DNA from: Ptiloglossa arizonensis
Lineage: Eukaryota; Arthropoda; Insecta; Hymenoptera; Colletidae
Direction: 5' to 3'
NCBI RefSeq assembly: GCF_051014685.1
Contig: NW_027478457.1
Coordinates: 621,553 to 685,552 of the forward strand
DNA: 64,000 nucleotides
The notes beneath the pieces were generated by a model. It was not told the DNA's origin. It was given only the letters and a program-made list of their open reading frames with translations, and did not search any database. The position numbers and the translations under genes were made by a program. Position 1 is the first letter of the stretch. Every line of letters starts with the position of its first letter. Below are positions 24,787 to 38,039 of the stretch, piece by piece.

Positions 24787-25180
24787 CTATATCTCGCGAA
24801 CGGATTGACGAACTCGAGAAATTCCTGCTGCATCTGAAGGTAGAAGCTCGCCCGATTACAACGGTATGTGTATTTTTGCCCTAGGCAATAGTAGTTATTG
24901 GTATCGAGTATCAGACTTGCGAAAATTTTGATTGTTTCTCGACCATTCCGTAACTTCAAACTCCCATATCTCGCGAACGGATTAACTAACTCGAGAAATT
25001 CCTCTTGCATCTGAAAGTAGAAACTCGCCCGACTACAACGGTATATGTATTTTTGCCCTAGGCAATTGTAGTTATTGGTTTCGAGTATCAGACTTGCGAA
25101 AATTTTGATTGTTTCTCAACCATTCCGTAACTTCAAACTCCCATATCTCGCGAACGGATTAACTAACTCGAGAAATTCCT
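24787..25180. repeat. Divergent satellite subfamily, about 2.2 monomers
   Basis: Monomers with the same 177-bp period but a clearly different sequence. AACTCGAGAAATTCC recurs at 24811, 24988 and 25165, exactly 177 apart. Other marks are GAGTATCAGACTTGCG, TTTTGATTGTTTCTC, CATTCCGTAACTTC and CCCTAGGCAAT. Each copy carries an XhoI site (CTCGAG) where the main family reads CTAACCCAAAAATT. CTTCAAACTCCCATATCTCG and most of GAAACTCGCCCG...TATTTTTGCCC are shared with the main family. From 25181 on the sequence is main-family, so the last monomer is a hybrid. It may be an older or edge subfamily. Confidence 0.92.
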
Positions 25181-28100
25181 ATTGCATCTGTAAGTAGAAA
25201 CTCGCCCGATTGCAACGGTATGCGTATTTTTTCCCTAGGCCATTCTGGTTAAGCGATTGGAGCAGCAGAAGTGCGAAAAATTTGTTGTCTTGTCATCCAT
25301 TTCTTTGCTTCAAACTCCCATATCTCGCGAACGGATTGACCTAACCCAAAAACTCCTGTTGCGTATGAAAGTAGAAACTCGCCCGATTACAACAGTATGT
25401 GTATTTTTTCCCTAGGCCATTCTGGTTAAGCGTTTGGAGCAGCAGAATTGCGAAAAATTTCTGGCCTTCTCAACCATCTCTTGGCTTCAAACTCCCTTAT
25501 CTTGCGAACGGATGGACCTAACCCAAAAATTCCTATTGCATCCGAAAGTAGAAACTCGCCCGATTACAACGGTATGTGTATTTCTTCCCTAGGCCATTCT
25601 GGTTAAGTGATTGGAGCAGCAGAAGTGCGAAAAAATTGTTCTCTTCTCAACCATTTCTTAGCTTCAAACTCCCATATCTCGCGAACGGAGTGACCTAACC
25701 CAAAAATTCCTATTGCATCTGAAAGTAGAAACTCGACCGATTACAACGGTATGTGCATTTCTTCCGTAGGCCATTCTGGTTAAGCGTTTGGAGCAGCAGA
25801 ATTGCGAAAAATTTGTTGTCTTCTCAACGATTTCTTCGCTTCATAGTTCCATATTTCGCGAACGGATTGACCAAACCCAAAAATTCCTGCTGCGTCTGAA
25901 AGTAGAAACTCGCCCGATTACAACTGTATACGTATTTTTTCCCTAGTCCATTCTGGTTATGCGTTTGGAGCAGCAGAAGTGCGAAAAATTTGTTCTCTTC
26001 TCAACCATTTCTTAGCTTCAAACTCCGATATCTCGCGAACGGATAGACCTAACCCAAAAATTCCTATTGCATCTGAAAGTAGAAACTCGCCGGATTACAA
26101 TGGTACGTGTATTTTTACTCTAGGCCATTCTGGTTAAGCGTTTGGAGCAGCAGAATTGCGACAAATTTTTTGCCTTCTCAACCATTTCTTGGCTTCATAA
26201 TACCCTATCTCGCGAACGGATTGACCTAACCCAAAAATTCCTATTGCATCTGAAAGTAGAAATTCGCCCAATTACAACAGCATGTGTATTTTTTCCCTAG
26301 GCCATTCTGGTTAAGCGTTTGGGCAGCAGAAGTGCGAAAAATTTCTGGCCCTCTCAACCATTTCTTGGCTTCAAACTCCTTTATCTTGCGAACGGATTGA
26401 CCTAACCCAAAAATTCCTATTGCATCCGAAAGTAGAAACTCGTCCGATTACAACGGTATGCGTATTTTTTCCCTAGGACATTCTGGTTCAGCGATTGGAG
26501 CGGCAGAAGTGCGAAAAATTTGTTGTCTTGTCAACCATTTCTTTGCTTTAAACTCCCATATCTCGCGAACGAATTGACCATACCCAAAAATTCCTGCTGC
26601 GTCTGAAAGTAGAAACTCGCCCGATTACAACTGTATGCGTATTTTTTCCCTAGGTCATTCTGGATAAGCGTTTGGAGCAGCAGAATTGCGAAAAATTTGT
26701 TGTCTTCTCAACCATTTCTTGGCTTCAAACTCCCATATCTCGCGAACGGATTGACCCACCCCAAAAAATCCTGTTGCATCTGAAAGTAGAAACTCGCCCG
26801 ATTACAACGGTATGTGTATTTTTTCCCTAGGCTATTCTGGTTAAGCGATTGGAGTAGCAGAAGTGTAAAAAATTTGTTGTCTTGTCAACCTTTTCTTAGC
26901 TTCAAAGTCCCATATCTCGCGAACGGATTGACCTAACCCAAAAACTCCTGTTGCGTATGAAAGTAGAAACTCGCCCGATTACAATGGTATGTGCATTTTT
27001 TCCCTAGGCCATTCTGGTTAAGCGATTGGAGCAGCAGAAGTGCGAAAAAATTGTTCTCTTGTCAACCATTTCTTAGCTTCAAACTCCCATATCTCGCAAA
27101 CGGATTGACCTAACCCAAAAATTCCTATTGCATCTGTAAGTAGAAACTCGCCCGATTGCAACGGTATGCGTATTTTTTCCCTAGGCCATTCTGGTTAAGC
27201 GATTGGAGCAGCAGAAGTGCGAAAAATTTGTTGTCTTGTCATCCATTTCTTTGCTTCAAACTCCCATATCTCGCGAACGGATTGACCTAACCCAAAAACT
27301 CCTGTTGCGTATGAAAGTAGAAACTCGCCCGATTACAACAGTATGTGTATTTTTTCCCTAGGCCATTCTGGTTAAGCGTTTGGAGCAGCAGAATTGCGAA
27401 AAATTTCTGGCCTTCTCAACCATTTCTTGGCTTCAAACTCCCTTATCTTGCGAACGGATGGACCTAACCCAAAAATTCCTATTGCATCCGAAAGTAGAAA
27501 CTCGCCCGATTACAACGGTATGTGTATTTCTTCCCTAGGCCATTCTGGTTAAGTGATTGGAGCAGCAGAAGTGCGAAAAAATTGTTCTCTTCTCAACCAT
27601 TTCTTAGCTTCAAACTCCCATATCTCGCGAACGGAGTGACCTAACCCAAAAATTCCTATTGCATCCGAAAGTAGAAACTCGCCCGATTACAACGGTATGT
27701 GTATTTCTTCCCTAGGCCATTCTGGTTAAGTGATTGGAGCAGCAGAAGTGCGAAAAAATTGTTCTCTTCTCAACCATTTCTTAGCTTCAAACTCCCATAT
27801 CTCGCGAACGGAGTGACCTAACCCAAAAATTCCTATTGCATCTGAAAGTAGAAACTCGACCGATTACAACGATATGTGCATTTCTTCCGTAGGCCATTCT
27901 GGTTAAGCGTTTGGAGCAGCAGAATTGCGAAAAATTTGTTGTCTTCTCAACGATTTCTTCGCTTCATAGTTCCATATCTCGCGAACGGATTGACCAAACC
28001 CAAAAATTCCTGCTGCGTCTGAAAGTAGAAACTCGCCCGATTACAACTGTATACGTATTTTTTCCCTAGTCCATTCTGGTTATGCGTTTGGAGCAGCAGA

Positions 28101-31100
28101 AGTGCGAAAAATTTGTTCTCTTCTCAACCATTTCTTAGCTTCAAACTCCGATATCTCGCGAACGGATAGACATAACCCAAAAATTCCTATTGCATCTGAA
28201 AGTAGAAACTCGCCGGATTACAATGGTATGTGTATTTTTACTCTAGGCCATTCTGGTTAAGCGTTTGGAGCAGCAGAATTGCGACAAATTTTTTGCCTTC
28301 TCAACCATTTCTTGGCTTCATAATACCCTATCTCGCGAACGGATTGACCTAACCCAAAAATTCCTATTGCATCTGAAAGTAGAAATTCGCCCAATTACAA
28401 CAGCATGTGTATTTTTCCCCTAGGCCATTCTGGTTAAGCGTTTGGGCAGCAGAAGTGCGAAAAATTTGTGACCTTCTCAACCATTTCTTGGCTTCAAACT
28501 CCCTTATCTTACGAACGGATTGACCTAACCCAAAAATTCCTATTGCATCTGTAAGTAGAAACTCGCCCGATTGCAACGGTATGCGTATTTTTTCCCTAGG
28601 CCATTCTGGTTAAGCGATTGGAGCAGCAGAAGCGCGAAAAATTTGTTGTCTTGTCATCCATTTCTTTGCTTCATAGTCCCATATCTCGCGAACGGATTGA
28701 CAAAACCCAAAAATTCCTGCTGCATCTGAAAGTAGAAACACGCCCGATTACAACGGTATGTGTATTTTTTCCCTAGGCCATTCTGGTTAAGCGTTTGGAG
28801 CAGCAGAATTGCGAAAAATTTGTTGTCTTCTCAACCATTTCTTCGCTTCATAGTCCCATATCTCGCGAACGGATTGACCAAACCCAAAAATTCCTGCTGC
28901 GTCTGAAAGTAGAAACTCGCCCGATTACAACTGTATACGTATTTTCCCTAGGCCATTCTGATTATGCGTTTGCAGCAGCAGAACTGCGAAAAATTTGTTC
29001 TCCTCTCAACCATTTCTTAGCTTCAAACTCCCATATCTCGCGAACGGATTGACCTAACCCAAAAACTCCTGTTGCGTATGAACGTAGAAACTCGCCCGAT
29101 TGCAACGGTATGCGTATTTTTTCCCTAGGCCATTCTGGTTAAGCGATTGGAGCAGCAGAAGTGCGAAAAATTTGTTGTCTTGTCATCCATTTCTTGGCTT
29201 CAATCTCCCATATCACGCGAACGGATTGACCTAACCCAAAAATTCCTGTTGTGTATGAAAGTAGAATCTCGCCCGATTACAACTGTATGTGTATTTTTTC
29301 CCTAGGCTATTCTGGTTAAGCGATTGGAGTAGCAGAAGTGCGAAAAATTTGTTGTCTTCTCAACCATTTCTTCGCTTCATAGTCCCATATCTCGCGAACG
29401 GATTGACCATACCCAAAAATTCCTGCTGCGTCTGAAAGTAGAAACTCGCCCGATTACAACTGTATGCGTATTTCTTCCCTAGGCCATTCTGGATAAGCGT
29501 TTGGAGAAGCAGAATTGCGAAAAATTTGTTGTCTTCTCAACCATTTCTTGGCTTCAAACTCCCATATCTCGCGAACGGATTGACCCACCCCAAAAAATCC
29601 TGTTGCGTCTGAAAGTAGAAACTCGCCCGATTACAACGGTATGTGTATTTTTTCCCTAGGCCATTCTGGTTAAGCGTTTGGAGCAGCAGAAGTGCGAAAA
29701 ATTTTGTGCCTTCTCAACCATTTCTTGGCTTCAAACTCCCATATCTCGCGAACGGATTGACCTAACCCAAAAATTCCTATTGCATCTGTAAGTAGAAACT
29801 CGCCCGATTGCAACGGTATGCGTATTTTTTCCCTAGGCCATTCTGGTTAAGCGATTGGAGCAGCAGAAGCGCGAAAAATTTGTTGTCTTGTCATCCATTT
29901 CTTTGCTTCAAACTCCCATATCTCGCGAACGGATTGACCTAACCCAAAAATTCCTGTTGCGTATGAAAGTAGAAACTCGCCCGATTACAACAGTATGTGT
30001 ATTGTTTCCCTAGGCCATTCTGGTTAAGCGTTTGGAGCAGCAGAAGTGCGAAAAATTTCTGGCCTTCTCAACCATGTCTTGGCTTCAAACTCCCTTATCT
30101 TGCGTACGGATTGACCTAACCCAAAAATTCCTATTGCATCTGAAAGTAGAAACACGCCCGATTACAACGGTATGTGTATTTTTTCCCTAGGCCATGGTTA
30201 AGCGATTGGAGCAGCAGAAGTGCGAAAAATTTGTTCTCCTCTCAACCATTTCTTAGCTTCAAACTCCCATATCTCGCGAACGGATTGTCCTAACCCAAAA
30301 ATTCCTATTGCATCTGAAAGTAGAAACTCGCCCGATTACAACGGTATGCGTATTTTTTCCCTAGGCCATTCTGGTTAAGCGATTGGAGCAGCAGAATTGC
30401 GAAAAATTTTTTGCCTTGTCAACCATTTCTTTGCTTCAAACTCCCATATCTCGCGAAAGGATTGATCTAACCGAAAAATTCCTATTGCATCTGAAAGTAG
30501 AAACTCGCCCGATTACAAAGGTATGTGCATTTTTTCCTTAGGCCATTCAGGTTAAGCGTTTGGCGCAGCAGAATTGCGAAAAATTTTTTGCCTTCTCAAC
30601 CATTTCTTGGCTTCAAACTCCCATATCTCGCAAACGGATTGACCTAACCCAAAAATTCCTATTGCATCTGTAAGTAGAAACTCGCCCGATTGCAACGCTA
30701 TGCGTATTTTTTCCCTAGGCCATTCTGGTTAAGCGATTGGAGCAGCAGAAGCGCGAAAAATTTGTTGTCTTGTCATCCATTTCTTTGCTTCAAACTCCCA
30801 TATCTCGCGAACGGATGGACCTAACCCAAAAATTCCTGTTGCGTATGAAAGTAGAAACTCGCCCGATTACAACAGTATGTGTATTTTTTCCCTAGGCCAT
30901 TCTGGTTAAGCGTTTGGAGCAGCAGAAGTGCGAAAAATTTCTGGCCTTCTCAACCATGTCTTGGCTTCAAACTCCCTTATCTTGCGTACGGATTGACATA
31001 ACCCAAAAATTCCTATTGCATCTTAAAGTAGAAACACGCCCGATTACAACGGTATGTGTATTTTTTCCCTAGGCCATTCTGGTTAAGCGTTTGGAGCTGC

Positions 31101-33802
31101 AGAATTGCGAAAAATTTGTTGTCTTCTCAACCATTTCTTGGCTTCAAACTCCCATATCTCGCGAACGGATTGACCTAACCCAAAAATTCCTGTTGCGTAT
31201 GAAAGTAGAAACTCGCCCGATTACAGCGGTATGTGTATTTTTTCCCTAGGCTATTCTGGTTAAGCGATTGGAGTAGCAGAAGTGCGAAAAATTTGTTGTC
31301 TTGTCAACCATTTCTTAGCTTCAAAGTCCCATATCTCGCGAACGGATTGACCTAACCCAAAAACTCCTGTTGCGTATGAAAGTAGAAACTCGCCCGATTA
31401 CAACGGTATGCGTATTTTTCCCTAGGCCATTCTGGTTAAGCGATTGGAGCAGCAGAAGTGCAAAAAATTTGTTGTCTTGTCAACCATTTCTTAGCTTCAA
31501 AGTCCCATATCTCGCGCACGGATTGAACTAACCCAAAGATTCCTATTGCATCTGAAAGTAGAAACTCGCCCGATTACAAAGGTATGTGCATTTTTTCCCT
31601 AGGCCATTCTGGTTAAGCGTTTGGAGCAGCAGAATTGCGAAAAATTTTTTGCCTTGTCAACCATTTCTTGGCTTCAATCTCCCATATCACGCGAACGGAT
31701 TGACCTAACCCAAAAATTCCTGTTGCGTATGAAAGTAGAATCTCGCCCGATTACAACTGTATGTGTATTTTTTCCCTAGGCCATTCTGGTTAAGCGATTG
31801 GAGCAGCAGAAGTGCGAAAAATTTGTTGTCTTGTCATCCATTTCTTTGCTTCATACTCCCATATCTCGCGAACGGATTGACCTAACCCAAAAATTCCTGT
31901 TGCGTATGAAAGTAGAAACTCGCCCGATTACAACAGTATGTGTATTTTTTCCCTAGGCCATTCTGGTTAAGCGTTTGGAGCAGCAGAAGTGCGAAAAATT
32001 TGTTGTCCTGTCAACCATTTCTTAGCTTCAAACTCCCATATCTCGCGAAAGGATTGACCTAACGTAAAAATTCCTATTGCATCTGAAAGTAGAAACTCGC
32101 CCGATTACAACGGTATGTGTATTTTTTCCCTAGGCCATTCAGGTTAAGCGTTTGGAGCAGCAGAATTGCGAAAAATTTTTTGCCTTCTCAACCATTTCTT
32201 GGCTTCAAACTCTCATATCTCGCAAACGGATTGACCTAACCCAAAAATTCCTATTGCATCTGTAAGAAGATACTCGCCCGATTGCAACGGTATGTGTATT
32301 TTTTCCCTAGGCCATTCTGGTTAAGCGTTTGGAGCAGCAGAAGTGCGAAAAATTTGTTCTCTTCTCTACAATTTCTTAGCTTCAAACTCCCAAATCTCGC
32401 GAACGGATTGACCTAACCCAAAAATTCCTATTGCATCTTAAAGTGGAAACACGCCCGATTACAACGGTATGTGTGTTTCTCCCCTAGGCCATTCTGGTTA
32501 AGCGTTTGGAGCAGCAGAATTGCGAAAAATTTTTTGCGTTCTAAACCATTTCTTGGCTTCAAACTCCCATATCGCGCGAACGGATTGACCCACCCCAAAA
32601 ATTCCTGTTGCGTCTGAAAGTAGAAACTCGCCCGATTACAACAGTATGTTTTTTTTTTTCCCTAGGCCATTCTGGTTAAGCGTTTGGAGCAGCAGAAATG
32701 CGAAAAATTTCTGGCCTTCTCAACAATTTCTTGGCTTCAAACTCGCTTATCTTGCGAACGGATGGACCTATCCCAAAAATTCCTATTGCATCCGAAAGTA
32801 GAAACTCGCCCGATTACAACGGTATGCGTATTTTTTCCCTAGGCCATTCTGGTTAAGCGTTTGGAGCAGCAGAAGTGCGAAAAATTTCTGGCCTTCTCAA
32901 CCATTTCTTGGCTTCAAACTCCCTTATCTTGCGAACGGATGGACCTAACCCAAAAATTCCTATTGCATCCGAAAGTAGAAACTCGCCCGATTACAACGGT
33001 ATGTGTATTTTTTCCCTAGGCCATTCTGGTTAAGCGATTGGAGCAGCAGAAGTGCGAAAAATTTGTTGTCTTGGCAACCATTTCTTAGATTCAAACTCCC
33101 ATATCTCGCGAACGGATTGACCTAACCCAAAAATTCCTGTTGCGTATGAAAGTAGAAACTCGCCCGATTACAACAGTATGTGTATTGTTTCCCTAGGCCA
33201 TTCTGGTTAAGCGTTTGGAGCAGCAGAAGTGCGAAAAATTTCTGGCCTTCTCAACCATGTCTTGGCTTCAAACTCCCTTATCTTGCGTACGGATTGACCT
33301 AACCCAAAAATTCCTATTGCATCTGAAAGTAGAAACACGCCCGATTACAACGGTATGTGTATTTTTTCCCTAGGCCATGGTTAAGCGATTGGAGCAGCAG
33401 AAGTGCGACAAATTTGTTGTCTTCTCAACCATTTCTTCGCTTCATAGTCCCATATCTCGCGAACGGATTGACCAAACCCAAAAATTCCTGCTGCGTCTGA
33501 AAGTAGAAACTCGCCCGATTACAACTGTATACGTATTTTCCCTAGGCCATTCTGGTTAAGCGATTGGAGCAGCAGAAGTGCGAAAAATTTGTTGTCTTGT
33601 CAACCATTTCTTTGCTTCAAACTCCCATATCTCGCGAAAGGATTGATCTAACCCAAAAATTCCTGTTGCGTATGAAAGTAGAAACTCGCCCGATTACAAC
33701 AGTATGTGTATTTTTTCCCTAGGCCGTTGCGGTTAAGCGTTTGGAGCAGCAGAAGTGCAAAAAATTTCTGGCCTTCTCAACCATGTCTTGGCTTCAAACT
33801 CC
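25181..33802. repeat. 177-bp satellite array, right block, first part
   Basis: About 49 monomers of the main family with more varied types than the left block. Many carry AAGTGCG after GCAGCAG, and CTGGCCTTCTC, TTGTCTTGTCATCC, CTTATCTTGCG and CCCACCCC variants are common. A segment of six to seven monomers at about 25187-26320 recurs at about 27137-28445; both copies contain the one-base-short GTTTGGGCAG. Another stretch, about 29040-29770, recurs near 37870-38600 (TATCACGCG at 29211 and 38041), and 32490-33170 resembles 38690-39370. Single-copy spacers are absent. Confidence 0.93.
27484..27837. repeat. Exact single-monomer tandem duplication
   Basis: Two adjacent 177-bp copies of one monomer type, starting at GCATCCG at 27484 and again at 27661. 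Both carry TATTTCTTCCC, AAGTGATTGG, GAAAAAATTGTTCTC and GGAGTGACC. The related segment near 25540-25720 has only one copy. This is why the offset between the two related segments changes from 1946 to 2123 bases (one monomer) across this point. Confidence 0.85.
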
Positions 33803-35920
33803 CTTATCTTGCGTACGGATTGACCTAACCCAAAAATTCCTATTGCATCTGAAAGTAGAAACACGCCCGATTACAACGGTATGTGTATTTTTTCCCTAGG
33901 CCATGGTTAAGCGATTGGAGCAGCAGAATTGCGAAAAATTTTTTGCCTTCTCAACCATTTCTTGGCTTCAAACTCCCATATCTCGCAAACGGATTGACCT
34001 AACCCAAAAATTCCTATTGCAGCTGTAAGTAGAAACTCGCCCGATTGCAACGGTATGCGTATTTTTTCCCTAGGCCATTCTGGTTAAGCGTTTGGAGCAG
34101 CAGAAGTGCGAAAAATTTGTTGTCTTCTCAACCATTTCTTCGCTTCATAGTCCCATATCTCGCGAACGGATTGACCTAACCCAAAAATTCCTATTGCATC
34201 TCAAAGTAGAAACTCGCCCGATTACAACGGTATGCGTATTTTTCCCTAGGCCATTCTGGTTAAGCGATTGGAGCAGCAGAAGTGCAAAAAATTTGTTGTC
34301 TTGTCAACCATTTCTTAGCTTCAAAGTCCCATATCTCGCGCACGGATTGAACTAACCCAAAGATTCCTATTGCATCTGAAAGTAGAAACTCGCCCGATTA
34401 CAAAGGTATGTGCATTTTCTCCCTAGGCCATTCTGGTTAAGCGTTTGGAGCAGCAGAATTGCGAAAAATTTTTTGCCTTGTCAACCATTTCTTGGCTTCA
34501 ATCTCCCATATCACGCGAACGGATTGACCTAACCCAAAAATTCCTGTTGCGTATGAAAGTAGAATCTCGCCCGATTACAACTGTATGTGTATTTTTTCCC
34601 TAGGCCATTCTGGTTAAGCGATTGGAGCAGCAGAAGTGCGAAAAATTTGTTGTCTTGTCATCCATTTCTTTGCTTCATACTCCCATATCTCGCGAACGGA
34701 TTGACCTAACCCAAAAATTCCTGTTGCGTATGAAAGTAGAAACTCGCCCGATTACAACAGTATGTGTATTTTTTCCCTAGGCCATTCTGGTTAAGCGTTT
34801 GGAGCAGCAGAAGTGCGAAAAATTTGTTGTCCTGTCAACCATTTCTTAGCTTCAAACTCCCATATCTCGCGAAAGGATTGACCTAACGTAAAAATTCCTA
34901 TTGCATCTGAAAGTAGAAACTCGCCCGATTACAACGGTATGTGTATTTTTTCCCTAGGCCATTCAGGTTAAGCGTTTGGAGCAGCAGAATTGCGAAAAAT
35001 TTTTTGCCTTCTCAACCATTTCTTGGCTTCAAACTCTCATATCTCGCAAACGGATTGACCTAACCCAAAAATTCCTATTGCATCTGTAAGAAGATACTCG
35101 CCCGATTGCAACGGTATGCGTATTTTTTCCCTAGGCCATTCTGGTTAAGCGATTGGAGCAGCAGAAGTGCGAAAAATTTGTTGTCTTGTCATCCATTTCT
35201 TTGCTTCAAACTCCCATATCTCGCGAACGGATTGACCTAACCCAAAAACTCCTGTTGCGTATGAAAGTAGAAACTCGCCCGATTACAACAGTATGTGTAT
35301 TTTTTCCCTAGGCCATTCTGGTTAAGCGTTTGGAGTAGCAGAAGTGCGAAAAATTTCTGGCCTTCTCAACCATGTCTTGGCTTCAAACTCCCTTATCTTG
35401 CGTACGGATTGACCTAACCCAAAAATTCCTATTGCATCTGAAAGTAGAAACACGCCCGATTACAACGGTATGTGTATTTTTTCCCTAGGCTATTCTGGTT
35501 AAGCGTTTGGAGCAGCAGAAGTGCGAAAAATTTGTTGTCTTCTCAACCATTTCTTCGCTTCATAGTCCCATATCTCGCGAACGGATTGACCAAACCCAAA
35601 AATTCCTGCTGCGTCTGAAAGTAGAAACTCGCCCGATTACAACTGTATACGTATTTTCCCTAGGCCATTCTGGTTATGCGTTTGCAGCAGCAGAAGTGCG
35701 AAAAATTTGTTCTCCTCTCAACCATTTCTTAGCTTCAAACTCCCATATCTCGCGAACGGATTGACCTAACCCAAAAACTCCTGTTGCGTATGAAAGTAGA
35801 AACTCGCCCGATTGCAACGTTATGCGTATTTTTTCCCTAGGCCATTCTGGTTAAGCGATTGGAGCAGCAGAAGTGCGAAAAATTTGTTGTCTGGTCATCC
35901 ATTTCTTGGCTTCAATCTCC
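33803..35920. repeat. 2118-bp tandem duplication, copy A
   Basis: Twelve monomers totalling 2118 bp: 12 x 177 minus 6, from one CCATGG junction (-3), one T4 monomer (-2) and one T5 monomer (-1). Every line compared with the segment starting at 35921 is identical, including private variants such as GCTGTAAG at 34022, GTGCATTTTCTCCC at about 34410, GGAGTAGCAG at about 35333 and CAACGTTATGCG at about 35815. It contains the CGCGCACGG module and the two-monomer T4 module. Confidence 0.92.
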
Positions 35921-38038
35921 CTTATCTTGCGTACGGATTGACCTAACCCAAAAATTCCTATTGCATCTGAAAGTAGAAACACGCCCGATTACAACGGTAT
36001 GTGTATTTTTTCCCTAGGCCATGGTTAAGCGATTGGAGCAGCAGAATTGCGAAAAATTTTTTGCCTTCTCAACCATTTCTTGGCTTCAAACTCCCATATC
36101 TCGCAAACGGATTGACCTAACCCAAAAATTCCTATTGCAGCTGTAAGTAGAAACTCGCCCGATTGCAACGGTATGCGTATTTTTTCCCTAGGCCATTCTG
36201 GTTAAGCGTTTGGAGCAGCAGAAGTGCGAAAAATTTGTTGTCTTCTCAACCATTTCTTCGCTTCATAGTCCCATATCTCGCGAACGGATTGACCTAACCC
36301 AAAAATTCCTATTGCATCTCAAAGTAGAAACTCGCCCGATTACAACGGTATGCGTATTTTTCCCTAGGCCATTCTGGTTAAGCGATTGGAGCAGCAGAAG
36401 TGCAAAAAATTTGTTGTCTTGTCAACCATTTCTTAGCTTCAAAGTCCCATATCTCGCGCACGGATTGAACTAACCCAAAGATTCCTATTGCATCTGAAAG
36501 TAGAAACTCGCCCGATTACAAAGGTATGTGCATTTTCTCCCTAGGCCATTCTGGTTAAGCGTTTGGAGCAGCAGAATTGCGAAAAATTTTTTGCCTTGTC
36601 AACCATTTCTTGGCTTCAATCTCCCATATCACGCGAACGGATTGACCTAACCCAAAAATTCCTGTTGCGTATGAAAGTAGAATCTCGCCCGATTACAACT
36701 GTATGTGTATTTTTTCCCTAGGCCATTCTGGTTAAGCGATTGGAGCAGCAGAAGTGCGAAAAATTTGTTGTCTTGTCATCCATTTCTTTGCTTCATACTC
36801 CCATATCTCGCGAACGGATTGACCTAACCCAAAAATTCCTGTTGCGTATGAAAGTAGAAACTCGCCCGATTACAACAGTATGTGTATTTTTTCCCTAGGC
36901 CATTCTGGTTAAGCGTTTGGAGCAGCAGAAGTGCGAAAAATTTGTTGTCCTGTCAACCATTTCTTAGCTTCAAACTCCCATATCTCGCGAAAGGATTGAC
37001 CTAACGTAAAAATTCCTATTGCATCTGAAAGTAGAAACTCGCCCGATTACAACGGTATGTGTATTTTTTCCCTAGGCCATTCAGGTTAAGCGTTTGGAGC
37101 AGCAGAATTGCGAAAAATTTTTTGCCTTCTCAACCATTTCTTGGCTTCAAACTCTCATATCTCGCAAACGGATTGACCTAACCCAAAAATTCCTATTGCA
37201 TCTGTAAGAAGATACTCGCCCGATTGCAACGGTATGCGTATTTTTTCCCTAGGCCATTCTGGTTAAGCGATTGGAGCAGCAGAAGTGCGAAAAATTTGTT
37301 GTCTTGTCATCCATTTCTTTGCTTCAAACTCCCATATCTCGCGAACGGATTGACCTAACCCAAAAACTCCTGTTGCGTATGAAAGTAGAAACTCGCCCGA
37401 TTACAACAGTATGTGTATTTTTTCCCTAGGCCATTCTGGTTAAGCGTTTGGAGTAGCAGAAGTGCGAAAAATTTCTGGCCTTCTCAACCATGTCTTGGCT
37501 TCAAACTCCCTTATCTTGCGTACGGATTGACCTAACCCAAAAATTCCTATTGCATCTGAAAGTAGAAACACGCCCGATTACAACGGTATGTGTATTTTTT
37601 CCCTAGGCTATTCTGGTTAAGCGTTTGGAGCAGCAGAAGTGCGAAAAATTTGTTGTCTTCTCAACCATTTCTTCGCTTCATAGTCCCATATCTCGCGAAC
37701 GGATTGACCAAACCCAAAAATTCCTGCTGCGTCTGAAAGTAGAAACTCGCCCGATTACAACTGTATACGTATTTTCCCTAGGCCATTCTGGTTATGCGTT
37801 TGCAGCAGCAGAAGTGCGAAAAATTTGTTCTCCTCTCAACCATTTCTTAGCTTCAAACTCCCATATCTCGCGAACGGATTGACCTAACCCAAAAACTCCT
37901 GTTGCGTATGAAAGTAGAAACTCGCCCGATTGCAACGTTATGCGTATTTTTTCCCTAGGCCATTCTGGTTAAGCGATTGGAGCAGCAGAAGTGCGAAAAA
38001 TTTGTTGTCTGGTCATCCATTTCTTGGCTTCAATCTCC
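35921..38038. repeat. 2118-bp tandem duplication, copy B
   Basis: Second copy, directly adjacent to the first. At the junction, a monomer starts like the one at 38000 (CTGGTCATCC, TTCAATCTCCC) and continues like the one at 33790 (CCCTTATCTTGCGTACGG). This places the breakpoint between about 35916 and 35922, in the shared CTCCC. Beyond 38039 the parental sequence continues as CATATCACGCG. Identity with copy A looks complete, so the event is very recent, or the assembly holds the same sequence twice. Confidence 0.92.
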
Positions 38039-38039
38039 C

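Noticed and set aside
24545..25010. Open frames running through the N block
   Set aside because: They cross 100 unknown bases and cannot be interpreted.
32645..32662. Long T run (11 T) as a possible poly(A) tail of a retroposed element
   Set aside because: It is the normal TATGTGTATTTTTT segment with G and A changed to T and one added base; satellite sequence continues on both sides.
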